Positions 6,208 to 13,806 are shown, numbered from the stretch's first letter. The stretch is DNA of 15,334 nucleotides from Chloroflexota bacterium (GCA_021812735.1 JAKAMV010000136.1:1-15334); one strand, 5' to 3'. Translations and numbers: made by a program. Notes: generated by a model from the letters alone, not told the origin.

Positions 6208-7647
6208 GTGACTGCCCGACGCCGGGCCATCGTGCTGGTGCACAACCCGGTGGCCCCCTACTCCCGTGCGCTCCGCGTCGCCCGCTCGCTCGAGGCCGAG
6301 GGCTGGGAGGTCCTGATCGCCGGGACGACGCGCCCCGATCTTCCGGACGAGGCGCTCGACGGGACGATCCGCATCATCCGGGCCCACCCGGCCGGCCCGC
6401 TGGCCCGTTTCGTCGAGCCTGCCCGCGGTCGCCCGGCCACCCTGGTCGCAGCCTCCGACGCCGCGATCGGCGCCGCTGGGCGTCTGCTCTCACGGATTCC
6501 GGGCCTGGGCCCGCTCCGCGCGGCCCGCACCCCGACGCCGCGTCGCGTGCTGGGCGTCCTGTGTTGGCCGCTCCCCGCGCGGGCGTGGGCCTCAGGACTC
6601 CGTCGCGTGCTGCCGCCTGCGGACCTGTACCACGCCTGCGGGATCGCGGCGCTGGTGGCCGCGGAAGCGCTCGCCCGCGACGCGCAGGGGCACCGGTCGC
6701 AGCGGGAGGCGCTGCGCGGGAGGCACGGGCTGCGCGGGCGCGCGGCCCCAGAGCGTCGCGCCGGGCGCGTCGTCTACGACGTCATCGACCTGTTCCTCGA
6801 GGGGAACGCCTACGCGACCATGCCCCGTGCGGTGAAGCGTCTCTACGGGCGCCGCGAGCTGGGGCTGGTGCGCGCCGCAGACGGGATCGTGACCGTGAAC
6901 GAGGCCCTGGCGGGCGAGCTGCGCCGCCGCTGGGCGCTCGCCGAGGAACCCGCTGTCGTCCGCAACTGCCCGCCCTGGGAGCCGCCGCCCGCGACCCCGC
7001 CAGACGTGCTGCACCGCGCCGCCGGGCTGCCCGCCACGACCCGCATCGTCCTCTTCCTGGGGATCCTGGGTGCCGACCGCGGGCTCCTCGAGTCGGGCGA
7101 GGCTGTCCGGCGCATCCCCGACGCCGCCTTCGTTGCGCTCGGTTTCGGGCCCTGGTACGAGCGGCTCCGGGCGCGCGACGCGGATCCGCGCTTCGTGGGC
7201 CGCCACGTCACGCTGCCAGCGGTGCACCCCGACGAGGTCCCCCGTTGGGCCGCGGGCGCGGACGCGGTGCTGATCGCGGTGCCCGGCGATTCGCTCAACC
7301 AGCGTCTCTCGACGCCCAACAAGTTCTGGGAGGGGTTGGCGGCCGGCGTGCCGCTGGTGGTGGGTCGGGACCTGCTCGTGATGCGCCGGATCGTCGAGGT
7401 GCACGATCTCGGTGCGGTCGCCGATCCGGCCGATCCGGACGACCTGGCGCGTGCACTGCGGGAGGTGCTCGACGCGCCTCCGGATCTGCGCGCGGCCCGT
7501 CGGGAGCGCGCTCTCGCGCTGCATCGGGACCGTTACCGGTGGGAGATCCAGGTGCGGCCGCTGCTCGCACTGGCGGACCGGCTGGTGCCGGAGCCCCGAC
7601 GCGATGCGCTAGACTACGGCGTCCGACCGCCGGCGGGGCCATCCTGA
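6208..7647 (+). CDS. Glycosyltransferase, GT4-like (GT-B fold)
   Basis: This 479-residue protein is a predicted nucleotide-sugar glycosyltransferase of the surface-glycan locus. The first domain begins AIVLVHNPVAPYSRALR (7-23), resembling GT4 enzymes opening with a conserved Pro and RALR segment. An Arg/Gly-rich stretch (about 157-186) looks like a flexible insertion. VVYDVIDLFLE (188-198) ends the N-terminal half. The donor half has VLFLGILGADRG (281-292), ALGFGPWYERL (310-320) and RLSTPNKFWEGLAAGVPLVV (366-385), where Glu375 matches the conserved KxxE/EGLAAG donor-site Glu. GTG 6208 is preferred over any upstream in-frame start because of TACACT six bases earlier. It is divergent from the fused glycosyltransferase. 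Acceptor and donor are unknown. Confidence 0.85.
   Translation: MTARRRAIVLVHNPVAPYSRALRVARSLEAEGWEVLIAGTTRPDLPDEALDGTIRIIRAHPAGPLARFVEPARGRPATLVAASDAAIGAAGRLLSRIPGLGPLRAARTPTPRRVLGVLCWPLPARAWASGLRRVLPPADLYHACGIAALVAAEALARDAQGHRSQREALRGRHGLRGRAAPERRAGRVVYDVIDLFLEGNAYATMPRAVKRLYGRRELGLVRAADGIVTVNEALAGELRRRWALAEEPAVVRNCPPWEPPPATPPDVLHRAAGLPATTRIVLFLGILGADRGLLESGEAVRRIPDAAFVALGFGPWYERLRARDADPRFVGRHVTLPAVHPDEVPRWAAGADAVLIAVPGDSLNQRLSTPNKFWEGLAAGVPLVVGRDLLVMRRIVEVHDLGAVADPADPDDLARALREVLDAPPDLRAARRERALALHRDRYRWEIQVRPLLALADRLVPEPRRDALDYGVRPPAGPS
7610..7615 (+). promoter_or_regulatory. Candidate -10 box for the foldase-mazG-rph-rdgB operon
   Basis: TAGACT lies in the last codons of the preceding glycosyltransferase. 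Transcription from it would start near 7622 and give a leader of roughly 87 nt before the ATG at 7709. That leader contains GGAGGAGG at 7655-7662, with no start codon at a suitable distance after it, and the weaker AGGGAG at 7690-7695, which is 13 bases before the ATG. No good -35 is visible. An internal promoter would separate the housekeeping operon from the glycan locus. Confidence 0.35.
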
Positions 7648-7708
7648 CGGCTCCGGAGGAGGCGGCGCGCTCGCCAGCCGGGCTGGACCAGGGAGCATTC
7701 CTCTCGAC

Positions 7709-9724
7709 ATGACCTTTAGGGCTCAGCCCGTCTCGCGGCGCAACCGCCGTCCCCCGCGCCACGACGATCAGCGGCAGCAGCGGCTCGTCACGCTCGGCTT
7801 CATCGCCGTCATCGCCGTCGCGGTGCTGATGGTGGGCGGCGTCCTCGCCGCGAGCTACTACGCAGATCACCTGGCGGCCGTGGCCACCGTGGATGGGACC
7901 GCCATCTCCCGGGACCAGTGGAACGCGCAGCAGAAGGTCGACGCGTACCGCTACACGCTCCTGGAGCAGCGGATCAACAGCGCTCTGTCCGCCGGCCAGC
8001 TGGACCAGGCCACGGCGCAGCAGGAACTGCAGTACGTGCAACAGGAGATCAACGCGATCCCCTCCAACGCGCTGGAGGAGCTGATCGATCGAGTGCTGCA
8101 GGAGAAGCTGGCGGCGCAGCTGGGGATCACGGTCAGCCACGCCGAAGTCGACGCGCAGCTGGCCAAAGCCGCCACGACGCCCGAGCAGCGCAAGGTGCTG
8201 GCGATCTTCGTGACTCCCGGGCAGAGCCCCGCGGCCAGCGCCGCCCCGAGCCCGACACCGAGCGGCAGCGGGAGCCCGGCCGCGACCGCCTCGCCGTCGC
8301 CCACCCACTCGCCCGCGGCCACCCGCCGGCCGACGGCGACCGCCTCACCCACGACGACACACCGGCCCGCCGGGACGCCGAAGCCCACGCCGAGCAGCTC
8401 CCCGAGCGGGACACCCACCCCCAGCCCGTCGCCGGCCGCGGCAGCGCCTTCTCCCGGGGCCAGCCCCGCTTCTCCCGGGGCCAGCCCCGCCGGGCCGAGC
8501 GAGGCGCAGCGGGCCGCCGCCAGGACCGCTGCCGAGGAGGCGCTCGCGGCACTGCAGGCAGGGCGGCCTTTTGACCAGGTCGCGAGGCAGTACTCGACCG
8601 ACGCCAGCGCCATCGACGGCGGCAACTATGGCTACATCACCGCCAGCGACACGGTGGACCCCGCCTGGGTCAAGGCCGTCTTCGCGCTGCCGCTCGACGG
8701 CACCACCGACGTGATCGAAGGCGCCGACGGCACGTATCGCATCGGGCGGGTCGTCGAGATCGTGCCTGCGAAGACCGACCCGCACTACCAGCAAAGGATC
8801 GTGCAGGCCGGCGTGAGCTTGGCCGCCTACCGCGATGCCGTCCGTGGTGACCTGTATCGCCAGAAGCTCTCCGCCAAGATCCTCGCCGAGGCGACCACCG
8901 GCAACGTGGATCAGGTGCACGCTTGGGAGATCAAGATCAACGACGCCGACGCGACCAAGGGCGCCGCGATCACGGGACCCGAAGTGCACGCCTCGCAGAT
9001 CCTCTACAGCCCCAACGGCGACCCGTCGAAGGCGTCCTCGCTCCCGGCCTCCGATCCCTCGTGGGCGGCGGCCCAGCAGAAGGCCCAGGCCACGGCCGAC
9101 AAGCTCCGCGCGATCGCCGATCCGGCGCAGCGGGCGGCCGCGTTCGCCGCCATCGCCAAGGCCGAGAGCAACGACACGGCATCGGGCGCCCACGGCGGCG
9201 ATCTCGGCTGGTTCACGCGGGCGGCGATGGTCAAGGAGTTCTCGGACGCCGTCTTCAACGGGACGCACACGGCGGACGAGATCATCGGACCCGTCAAGAC
9301 ACAGTACGGCTACCACGTGATCTTGTTCGTGGCCGAACGCCCGGCGCCGACCGATCGGGTCAAGGCGATCGAGCAAGCGCTGGCACAGCCGGGTGCCGAC
9401 TTCGCGACGATCGCCAAAGCCAACTCCGATGCCAGCGACGCCCCCCAGGGCGGCGACATGGGCTGGATCGCCCGCTTACAGCTCGACCCAACGGTCGAGG
9501 ACGTGCTCTTCAGTCTGCGGGTTGGCCAGGTGAGCCAGCCGATCAAGCGCGCCGACGGCATCTACATCTACCGGGTCAGCGAGCGGGCGCAGCGCCCGGT
9601 GGACGCAACGCAGAACGCGGCGCTGCAGTCGAGCGCGTTCGCGCATTGGTATCAGCAGCAGAAGTCCCGGGCGAGCATCTGGCGGGCGCCGAACGTGCCT
9701 GCCCCGTCGCCGAGCGGGCCGTGA
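7709..9724 (+). CDS. Membrane-anchored parvulin-type peptidyl-prolyl isomerase (PpiC/SurA-like, multidomain)
   Basis: This 671-residue foldase is predicted to act outside the cytoplasmic membrane on exported proteins. A basic N-terminus (RRNRRPPRH) and one membrane span at about 27-50 give a signal anchor. Residues 56-160 are a SurA_N-like helical chaperone region (VATVDGTAISRDQW). Three parvulin-like segments follow. The first is split: strand RKVLAIFV (161-168) is separated from helix AAEEALAALQAGRPFDQVA by a Ser/Pro/Thr/Ala-rich insertion (about 170-265), then ends with YGYI and YRIGRVVEI. The second (424-545) is the most canonical: VHASQILYSP, HGGDLGWF, FSDAVFNG, YGYHVILF. The third (548-628) has GGDMGWI and FSLRVGQVSQPI but lacks its own first strand. 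The C-terminus is again Pro/Ser-rich. The stop overlaps the mazG GTG start (GTGA). Alternative label: PrsA-like foldase. Confidence 0.88.
   Translation: MTFRAQPVSRRNRRPPRHDDQRQQRLVTLGFIAVIAVAVLMVGGVLAASYYADHLAAVATVDGTAISRDQWNAQQKVDAYRYTLLEQRINSALSAGQLDQATAQQELQYVQQEINAIPSNALEELIDRVLQEKLAAQLGITVSHAEVDAQLAKAATTPEQRKVLAIFVTPGQSPAASAAPSPTPSGSGSPAATASPSPTHSPAATRRPTATASPTTTHRPAGTPKPTPSSSPSGTPTPSPSPAAAAPSPGASPASPGASPAGPSEAQRAAARTAAEEALAALQAGRPFDQVARQYSTDASAIDGGNYGYITASDTVDPAWVKAVFALPLDGTTDVIEGADGTYRIGRVVEIVPAKTDPHYQQRIVQAGVSLAAYRDAVRGDLYRQKLSAKILAEATTGNVDQVHAWEIKINDADATKGAAITGPEVHASQILYSPNGDPSKASSLPASDPSWAAAQQKAQATADKLRAIADPAQRAAAFAAIAKAESNDTASGAHGGDLGWFTRAAMVKEFSDAVFNGTHTADEIIGPVKTQYGYHVILFVAERPAPTDRVKAIEQALAQPGADFATIAKANSDASDAPQGGDMGWIARLQLDPTVEDVLFSLRVGQVSQPIKRADGIYIYRVSERAQRPVDATQNAALQSSAFAHWYQQQKSRASIWRAPNVPAPSPSGP
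8449..8490 (+). repeat. Perfect 21-bp tandem duplication in the foldase linker
   Basis: Two identical 21-bp copies (8449-8469 and 8470-8490) start TTCTCCCGGGG and end CAGCCCCGC. Each encodes seven residues with the pattern SPGASPA, so the duplication keeps the frame and lengthens the Ser/Pro linker. Perfect identity suggests recent slippage. Confidence 0.9.
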
Positions 9725-11016
9725 CCATGCCCACTGACCAGCAAGCGGAGGCCGCCCTCCGCGAGATGATCGGGACGATCCTGACGGAGGCGACGGAGCG
9801 GCACGGGCTGCGCCTGGCGGATGGCCTGCAGGTGGTCGGTGCCGCAGCGCTCGCGCGCCTTGCGTTCGATCCGTCCTGGCCGCTGCTGGTGCTGCCGGAC
9901 GCGGACGCGCCCCGCGCCGGTGACGTTCTGCCCGATCTGGCCGGCGCCCCTGCAGGCGAGCCGCGTGGTGCGGGCGCGACTGCGACTGCCGCCGGGGATC
10001 TGCCGTTCGCACCCGCCGTGCTGCCCGGCCGTGCCGCACACGGCTCCGCCCCGCTCTCGGTGCTCGGCGCCCTCTATCCGGCGGCCCATCCGGCGTTCGG
10101 ACTCGGCGGCGCCCCTGACGCGACCGTCGGCACGCTCGATGCGGCCACGCTGGCGACGGGCGCCCACCTGCTGCCGGCGCTCGACCCGCTGGCGAACCTG
10201 GCGAGCCCGCATGGTCTCCCCTGGATCGCTGCGCGCCTGCGGGCGCCCGGCGGCTGCCCCTGGGACCGCGAGCAGGACCACCGCTCACTGCGCCCGTTCC
10301 TCCTCGAGGAGGCGTACGAGGTCTACGACGCACTGGAGCACGGCGCGACGGCCGATCTCGCCGAGGAACTCGGCGATCTGCTGCTGCAGATCGTGCTGCA
10401 CGCGCAGCTCGGCGCCGAGGAGGGGCTCTTCGACCTGGCGGACGTTTATCGCCAGATCGGTGCCAAGATCGTGCGGCGCCACCCGCACGTCTTCGCCGAC
10501 ACGTCGGCCGCCACGGCGGGCGAGGTGGTCCAGAACTGGGAGCGCATCAAGGCTGCCGAGCGCGCGTCCCGCGGCGGCGAGCCGCGTGCCAGCGACGCGC
10601 TCCCGGCGGCCTTCGCCGGGCTCGCTCGCTCGCTCCCCGCCCTCGCCTACGCGCAGGAGATGCAGGCCCGCGCGTCGGCGCTCGGCTACGACTGGCCCGA
10701 CATCGAGGGGGTCATCGAGAAGCTCGAGGAAGAAGCCGTCGAGCTGCTCGAGGCACGGACGGACGCGCAGCGGACCGAGGAGTTCGGCGACCTGCTGATC
10801 GTGCTGGTGAACCTCGCGCGTAAGCTTGGCATCGACGCCGAGTCGGCGCTGCGGGCCGGCAACGCGAAGTTCGCCCGCCGCTTCGCCTCTGTCGAGCGCT
10901 TCGCGCAAGCGCGCGGTCGGACACTCGACAGCATGACATTCGAGGAGCTCGACGAGCTCTGGCAGCAGGCGAAGGCCGCCGAGCGGGGCTCCGGCGGCGA
11001 GGAGGATCGTGCATGA
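9721..11016 (+). CDS. mazG: Nucleoside triphosphate pyrophosphohydrolase MazG
   Basis: MazG hydrolyses non-canonical and excess NTPs to NMP and pyrophosphate. The protein is 431 residues from GTG 9721, which overlaps the foldase stop as GTGA; ATG 9727 would be two residues shorter. Numbering here is from that ATG. It carries two tandem MazG domains. The first (about 165-260) has [21 protein letters not shown] (192-198), EELGDLL (213-219) and RRHPHVF (250-256). The second (about 300-400) has [11 protein letters not shown] (332-342) and EEFGDLL (351-357). Both keep the ExxE and ExxD magnesium-binding pattern. The first 160 residues are Ala/Gly/Pro-rich and not MazG; LYPAAHP (116-122) and the following segment recall the end of the tetrapyrrole-methylase domain fused to many MazG proteins, but the SAM-binding part is missing. 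The gene overlaps rph by ATGA. Confidence 0.92.
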   Translation: MTMPTDQQAEAALREMIGTILTEATERHGLRLADGLQVVGAAALARLAFDPSWPLLVLPDADAPRAGDVLPDLAGAPAGEPRGAGATATAAGDLPFAPAVLPGRAAHGSAPLSVLGALYPAAHPAFGLGGAPDATVGTLDAATLATGAHLLPALDPLANLASPHGLPWIAARLRAPGGCPWDREQDHRSLRPFLLEEAYEVYDALEHGATADLAEELGDLLLQIVLHAQLGAEEGLFDLADVYRQIGAKIVRRHPHVFADTSAATAGEVVQNWERIKAAERASRGGEPRASDALPAAFAGLARSLPALAYAQEMQARASALGYDWPDIEGVIEKLEEEAVELLEARTDAQRTEEFGDLLIVLVNLARKLGIDAESALRAGNAKFARRFASVERFAQARGRTLDSMTFEELDELWQQAKAAERGSGGEEDRA

Positions 11017-11744
11017 GCATCGGTGCCGCGCCCTATCGCCACGACGGCCGGCTGCCGGGCCAACTGCGGCCGGTCAGGCTCGAACTCGGCGTCCAGAAGT
11101 GGGCCGAGGGGTCGTGCCTCATCCGGGTCGGCGACACGCACGTGCTGTGCGCCGCGACGCTCGAGGACCGCACCGCCCCGCACCTGCGTGGCAAAGGGCT
11201 CGGCTGGGTCACGGCGGAGTACGCGATGCTTCCCCGCGCCACCGCCGAGCGAACCCCGCGCGAAGCGGTCAAGGGCCGGCAGGGCGGCCGCACGCAGGAG
11301 ATCCAGCGGCTCATCGGCCGGTCGCTGCGCGGCGTGGTCGACCTCGCGAAGCTCGGCGAACGGAGCGTCTCGATCGACTGCGACGTGCTGCAGGCGGACG
11401 GCGGCACGCGCACCGCGTCGATCACGGGCGGCTACGTGGCGCTCGTCCTGGCGCTGCGCAGCCGCGGCCTCGAGGCGGCACTCACCGGGCGCGTGGCGGC
11501 GGTGAGCGTCGGTGTCGTCGACGGGCGCGCGGTGCTCGACCTCGACTACGAGGAGGACTCGCACGCGGAGGTCGACTTCAACGTAGTGGGCACGGACGCC
11601 GGCACGTACGTCGAGGTGCAGGGCACGGCGGAGGGTAGGCCCTTCGACCGAACCGCGATGGCGACGTTGCTCGCGCTCGCGGACGAGGGCCTGGGGACGC
11701 TCTTCGCGGCGCAGGCGGAGGCGCTCGCGCAGGCCGGGCGCTGA
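11013..11744 (+). CDS. rph: Ribonuclease PH (tRNA nucleotidyltransferase)
   Basis: This 243-residue phosphorolytic 3'-5' exoribonuclease trims tRNA precursor 3' ends and works as a ring-shaped hexamer. The length is typical for the family (about 240-255). Seen in order: [14 protein letters not shown] (8-21, the usual RxDGR..xLRP opening), [10 protein letters not shown] (68-77), [20 protein letters not shown] (87-106, the phosphate-binding Arg-rich loop), [19 protein letters not shown] (121-139) and [18 protein letters not shown] (175-192) with the conserved catalytic Asp178 and Asp182. It starts inside mazG (ATGA) and its stop is one base before the rdgB GTG, so the three are probably co-translated. 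The rph-rdgB pairing is common in bacteria. Confidence 0.96.
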   Translation: MSIGAAPYRHDGRLPGQLRPVRLELGVQKWAEGSCLIRVGDTHVLCAATLEDRTAPHLRGKGLGWVTAEYAMLPRATAERTPREAVKGRQGGRTQEIQRLIGRSLRGVVDLAKLGERSVSIDCDVLQADGGTRTASITGGYVALVLALRSRGLEAALTGRVAAVSVGVVDGRAVLDLDYEEDSHAEVDFNVVGTDAGTYVEVQGTAEGRPFDRTAMATLLALADEGLGTLFAAQAEALAQAGR

Positions 11745-11745
11745 C

Positions 11746-12462
11746 GTGAGCAGGGCGGCGACCGGTGGCGCGTCGGGCGCGGGCCGGGCGGTGGCGGGCG
11801 AAGGCGGGGAGGCGCGGGGCGAGCGCATCCTCGTCGTCGCTACCCGGTCGGTCCACAAACTCGCCGAGCTGCGACAGCTCCTGCACCTGCCCGCCACCCG
11901 GCTCGTCTCGCTCGACGAGGTGGGGGTCGCCGACGAGGCTCCCGAGGATGGCGGGACGTTCGAGGAGAACGCGGTCTTCAAGGCACGCTTCTACGCGGAG
12001 CGCACGGGCCTGCCGACGCTGGCCGACGACTCCGGGTTGGAGGTCGACGCGCTGGGGGGTAGGCCCGGCGTACGAACACGTCGTTACGCCGGCGAGCGGG
12101 CAACGGACGAGGAGAACAACGTCAAGCTCCTGGAGGCTCTGCGGGGGCTCCCACCGGAACGGCGGGGCGCGCGGTATCGCTGCGTCCTGGCGCTGGCGGA
12201 GCCGGGCCGCGCTGGAGCCGGGCGGCGGGGCGGTGCGTCGGCGCCGGCTGTCGTCATCCGCCGTGGCGCGTTCGAAGGTCGCATCGCGAGCGAACCGCGG
12301 GGCAGCGGTGGGTTTGGCTACGACCCGATCTTCGAGCCGGCCTGGGAGCCTCCGGGAGGTCGCACGGTGGGGCAGTACACGGCCGCGGAGAAGAACCGGG
12401 TCTCGCATCGCGCGGCCGCCGCTCGCGCCATGCGCCGGGTGCTGCGGGCCCGTGGCTACTGA
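11746..12462 (+). CDS. rdgB: XTP/dITP pyrophosphatase (RdgB/HAM1 family)
   Basis: This 238-residue enzyme hydrolyses deaminated purine triphosphates (dITP, XTP) to keep them out of DNA and RNA. Motifs: ILVVATRSVHKLAELRQLL (28-46, nucleotide-binding start), GGTFEENAVFKA (69-80), LADDSGLEVDALGGRPGV (92-109, Asp94/Asp95 being catalytic and metal residues), RRYAG (112-116), GFGYDPIF (189-196) and AEKNRVSHRAAA (214-225). The first motif has Ser35 where many homologues have Asn (TxNxxK). About 27 Ala/Gly-rich residues precede the domain, so the true start could be an internal GTG such as 11791. A Gly/Arg/Ala insertion lies at about 153-168. GTG 11746 sits one base after the rph stop. Confidence 0.93.
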   Translation: MSRAATGGASGAGRAVAGEGGEARGERILVVATRSVHKLAELRQLLHLPATRLVSLDEVGVADEAPEDGGTFEENAVFKARFYAERTGLPTLADDSGLEVDALGGRPGVRTRRYAGERATDEENNVKLLEALRGLPPERRGARYRCVLALAEPGRAGAGRRGGASAPAVVIRRGAFEGRIASEPRGSGGFGYDPIFEPAWEPPGGRTVGQYTAAEKNRVSHRAAAARAMRRVLRARGY

Positions 12463-12534
12463 TCGGCGGTCGGCACCGTCGCGGGAGCGGGCGGGGCAGT
12501 CGCCGATTCGCCTGTCGCGGGACGGGCGCATCCG

Positions 12535-13260
12535 GTGAACCTGCCCGAGCTCCTCCTGGTGGCCGGCGCGTCGTTCGTCGCCGCGACCCTTGCGGCGGTC
12601 GCTGGCTTCGGCGGCGCGGCCGTGCTGTTGCCGGTGCTGGTCGCGGCGTTCGGCGTGCGCGACGCGATCCCGATCTTGACCGTCGCCCAGCTGATCGGCA
12701 ACGGCAGCCGGGCCTGGTTCAATCGGGGCGCGCTGGAGCCGCGGGTCGTCGGCTGGTTCGCGCTGGGGGCTGTGCCGTTCGCGTTCCTCGGCGGGCTCCT
12801 CTTCGCCTCCGCGCCACTCTCGCCGCTGACGCGTCTACTGGGGGCGTTCCTGCTGGTGACGGTGCTCTGGCGCCATCTGCGTCCCGGTCCACCGCGCCGT
12901 CCGCCGCTGCACGGGTTCGTGCTCATCGGCGCGCTCTTCAGCTTCCTCTCGGCGCTACTGGGCAGCGTTGGGCCGCTGATGGCGCCGTTCTTCCTTGCCT
13001 ACGGCCTGGTGAAGGGCGCATACATCGGCACCGAGGCGCTCTGCACGGTGGTGATGCACGTGACGAAACTCGTCGCGTACCGGGAGACCTCCATCTTGAC
13101 GGTTTCGTCGGTCGGGATCGGGCTGGCTCTGGGGCCGCTGATGGTCGCTGGCTCCGCGGTGGGCAAGCGCATCGTCGATCGGTTGCCCGAGCGAGTGTTC
13201 GTGGCGTTGATCGAGGCCGTGCTGGTGGTCGCCGGGCTCGGGTTCCTGCTCGGCGGGTAG
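12535..13260 (+). CDS. TSUP family membrane permease (TauE/SafE-like)
   Basis: This 241-residue, very hydrophobic protein has about seven or eight membrane segments in two similar halves, typical of the 4-toluene sulfonate uptake permease family, whose members move sulfite, sulfonates or other small organic anions. The half-repeat motifs are AGFGGAAVLLPVLV (23-36, with LTVAQLIGNGSRAWFN following) and LLGSVGPLMAPFFL (about 141-154, with GTEALCTVVMHVTKL following). A positive loop RHLRPGPPRRPP (113-124) joins the halves. GTG 12535 lies 72 bp after rdgB, with only a weak GGGACGGG ribosome site, so it could be read through from the upstream operon or have its own promoter. No sulfur-metabolism neighbour is visible, so the substrate is unassigned. 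Confidence 0.88.
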   Translation: MNLPELLLVAGASFVAATLAAVAGFGGAAVLLPVLVAAFGVRDAIPILTVAQLIGNGSRAWFNRGALEPRVVGWFALGAVPFAFLGGLLFASAPLSPLTRLLGAFLLVTVLWRHLRPGPPRRPPLHGFVLIGALFSFLSALLGSVGPLMAPFFLAYGLVKGAYIGTEALCTVVMHVTKLVAYRETSILTVSSVGIGLALGPLMVAGSAVGKRIVDRLPERVFVALIEAVLVVAGLGFLLGG

Positions 13261-13361
13261 CCCGACGGCTGGCGTGTGGGCGACCGACCCCGCGCGTGAC
13301 CGGGCGACCCGGCGCGTGCGCGGCCGACGGGACACGAGGATCGGCGCGCAGCCTCCGGGCG

Positions 13362-13460
13362 GGGCTGGCCGGGCTGGCCGGGCTGGTCGGTGCGGGCCAG
13401 GCTGGCCGGGCCGGGGCGGGCTGGCCGGGGTTGGCCGTCCACAGCGGGGGTCGGGCTGGC
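13362..13460 (+). repeat. GC-rich spacer with repeated GGGCTGGCC
   Basis: The 334-bp stretch between the TSUP gene and the cold-shock start holds three abutting 9-mers, GGGCTGGCC (13362-13370), GGGCTGGCC (13371-13379) and GGGCTGGTC (13380-13388). Further GGCTGGCC copies occur near 13400, 13419 and 13453. Reading frames across it are low-complexity Gly/Arg/Ala/Trp and not convincing proteins. It may be simple slippage sequence. Apart from these repeats, the promoter-like box at 13486 and the leader, I see nothing else in this stretch. Confidence 0.6.
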
Positions 13461-13477
13461 CATTGCGGGATCGCGCC

Positions 13478-13485
13478 GGAGAGAG
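13478..13485 (+). promoter_or_regulatory. Shine-Dalgarno-like sequence upstream of the cold-shock gene
   Basis: GGAGAGAG lies four bases before GTG 13490, which is in frame with the cold-shock domain, and eight bases before GTG 13494, which opens a 34-codon ORF in another frame. It conflicts with using TACCGT at 13486 as a promoter, because a transcript from that box would not contain it. Confidence 0.35.
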
Positions 13486-13491
13486 TACCGT
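13486..13491 (+). promoter_or_regulatory. Candidate -10 box of the cold-shock gene
   Basis: TACCGT is the same hexamer as in the exporter promoter at 1089. Transcription would begin near 13498 and give about 97 nt of leader before GTG 13595, consistent with the long leaders known for many cold-shock genes. No clear -35 is seen. Confidence 0.35.
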
Positions 13492-13594
13492 GAGTGAGCT
13501 GCCCGACAGTTTGGCGGCGCTCCGCGTGGTCGACCCCTTCTCGAACGGGCCGTGCGTCAGTCACCTCGTTCGGGAAGAGACAGGGTCGTATCCC

Positions 13595-13798
13595 GTGAAC
13601 ACCGGTACCATCGCCAAGGTCATCGCCGACCGGGGCTTCGGCTTCATCGCCGCCGATGACGGCAAGCAGTACTTCTTCCATCGTGACGGCCTCGCGCCGA
13701 CGCTCGTCTTCGACGCGCTGTCGGGCGGCGAGCGCGTCTCGTTCGAGATCGAGGCCAACGCGAAGGGACCCCGCGCCGTGCAGGTCCGTAAGGCGTAA
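13595..13798 (+). CDS. Cold-shock domain protein (CspA family)
   Basis: This small single-domain nucleic-acid-binding protein (67 residues from GTG 13595, matching the usual 65-70) probably acts as an RNA chaperone. It keeps a recognisable opening (TGTIAKVIADRGFGFIAADDG), with RNP1-like GFGFIA at 14-19 and RNP2-like YFFHRD at 26-31. It ends with VSFEIEANAKGPRAVQV, which matches the last strands of the fold. The RNP2 sequence YFFHR differs from the classical VFVHF but keeps the aromatic and His positions. AGGG at 13582-13585 is a weak ribosome site. GTG 13490 is an in-frame alternative, with a better Shine-Dalgarno, that would add a 35-residue N-terminal extension. Downstream, a small membrane ORF begins 8 bp after the stop. 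Confidence 0.85.
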   Translation: MNTGTIAKVIADRGFGFIAADDGKQYFFHRDGLAPTLVFDALSGGERVSFEIEANAKGPRAVQVRKA

Positions 13799-13806
13799 GG
13801 TCCGCC

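Noticed and set aside
6024..7712. A 562-codon plus-strand open frame overlapping the third glycosyltransferase
   Set aside because: It is an out-of-frame shadow with Arg/Gly/Pro-rich low-complexity sequence. The glycosyltransferase frame has the donor-site motifs and a matching promoter.
13362..13460. Possible CRISPR or regular repeat array
   Set aside because: The repeats are 8-9 bp, abut or are irregularly spaced, and have no spacers or cas genes.
13274..13594. Long N-terminal extension of the cold-shock ORF back to 13274
   Set aside because: The upstream part translates the GC repeat into Gly/Arg/Trp low-complexity sequence. The family is normally about 67 residues and starts near GTG 13595.
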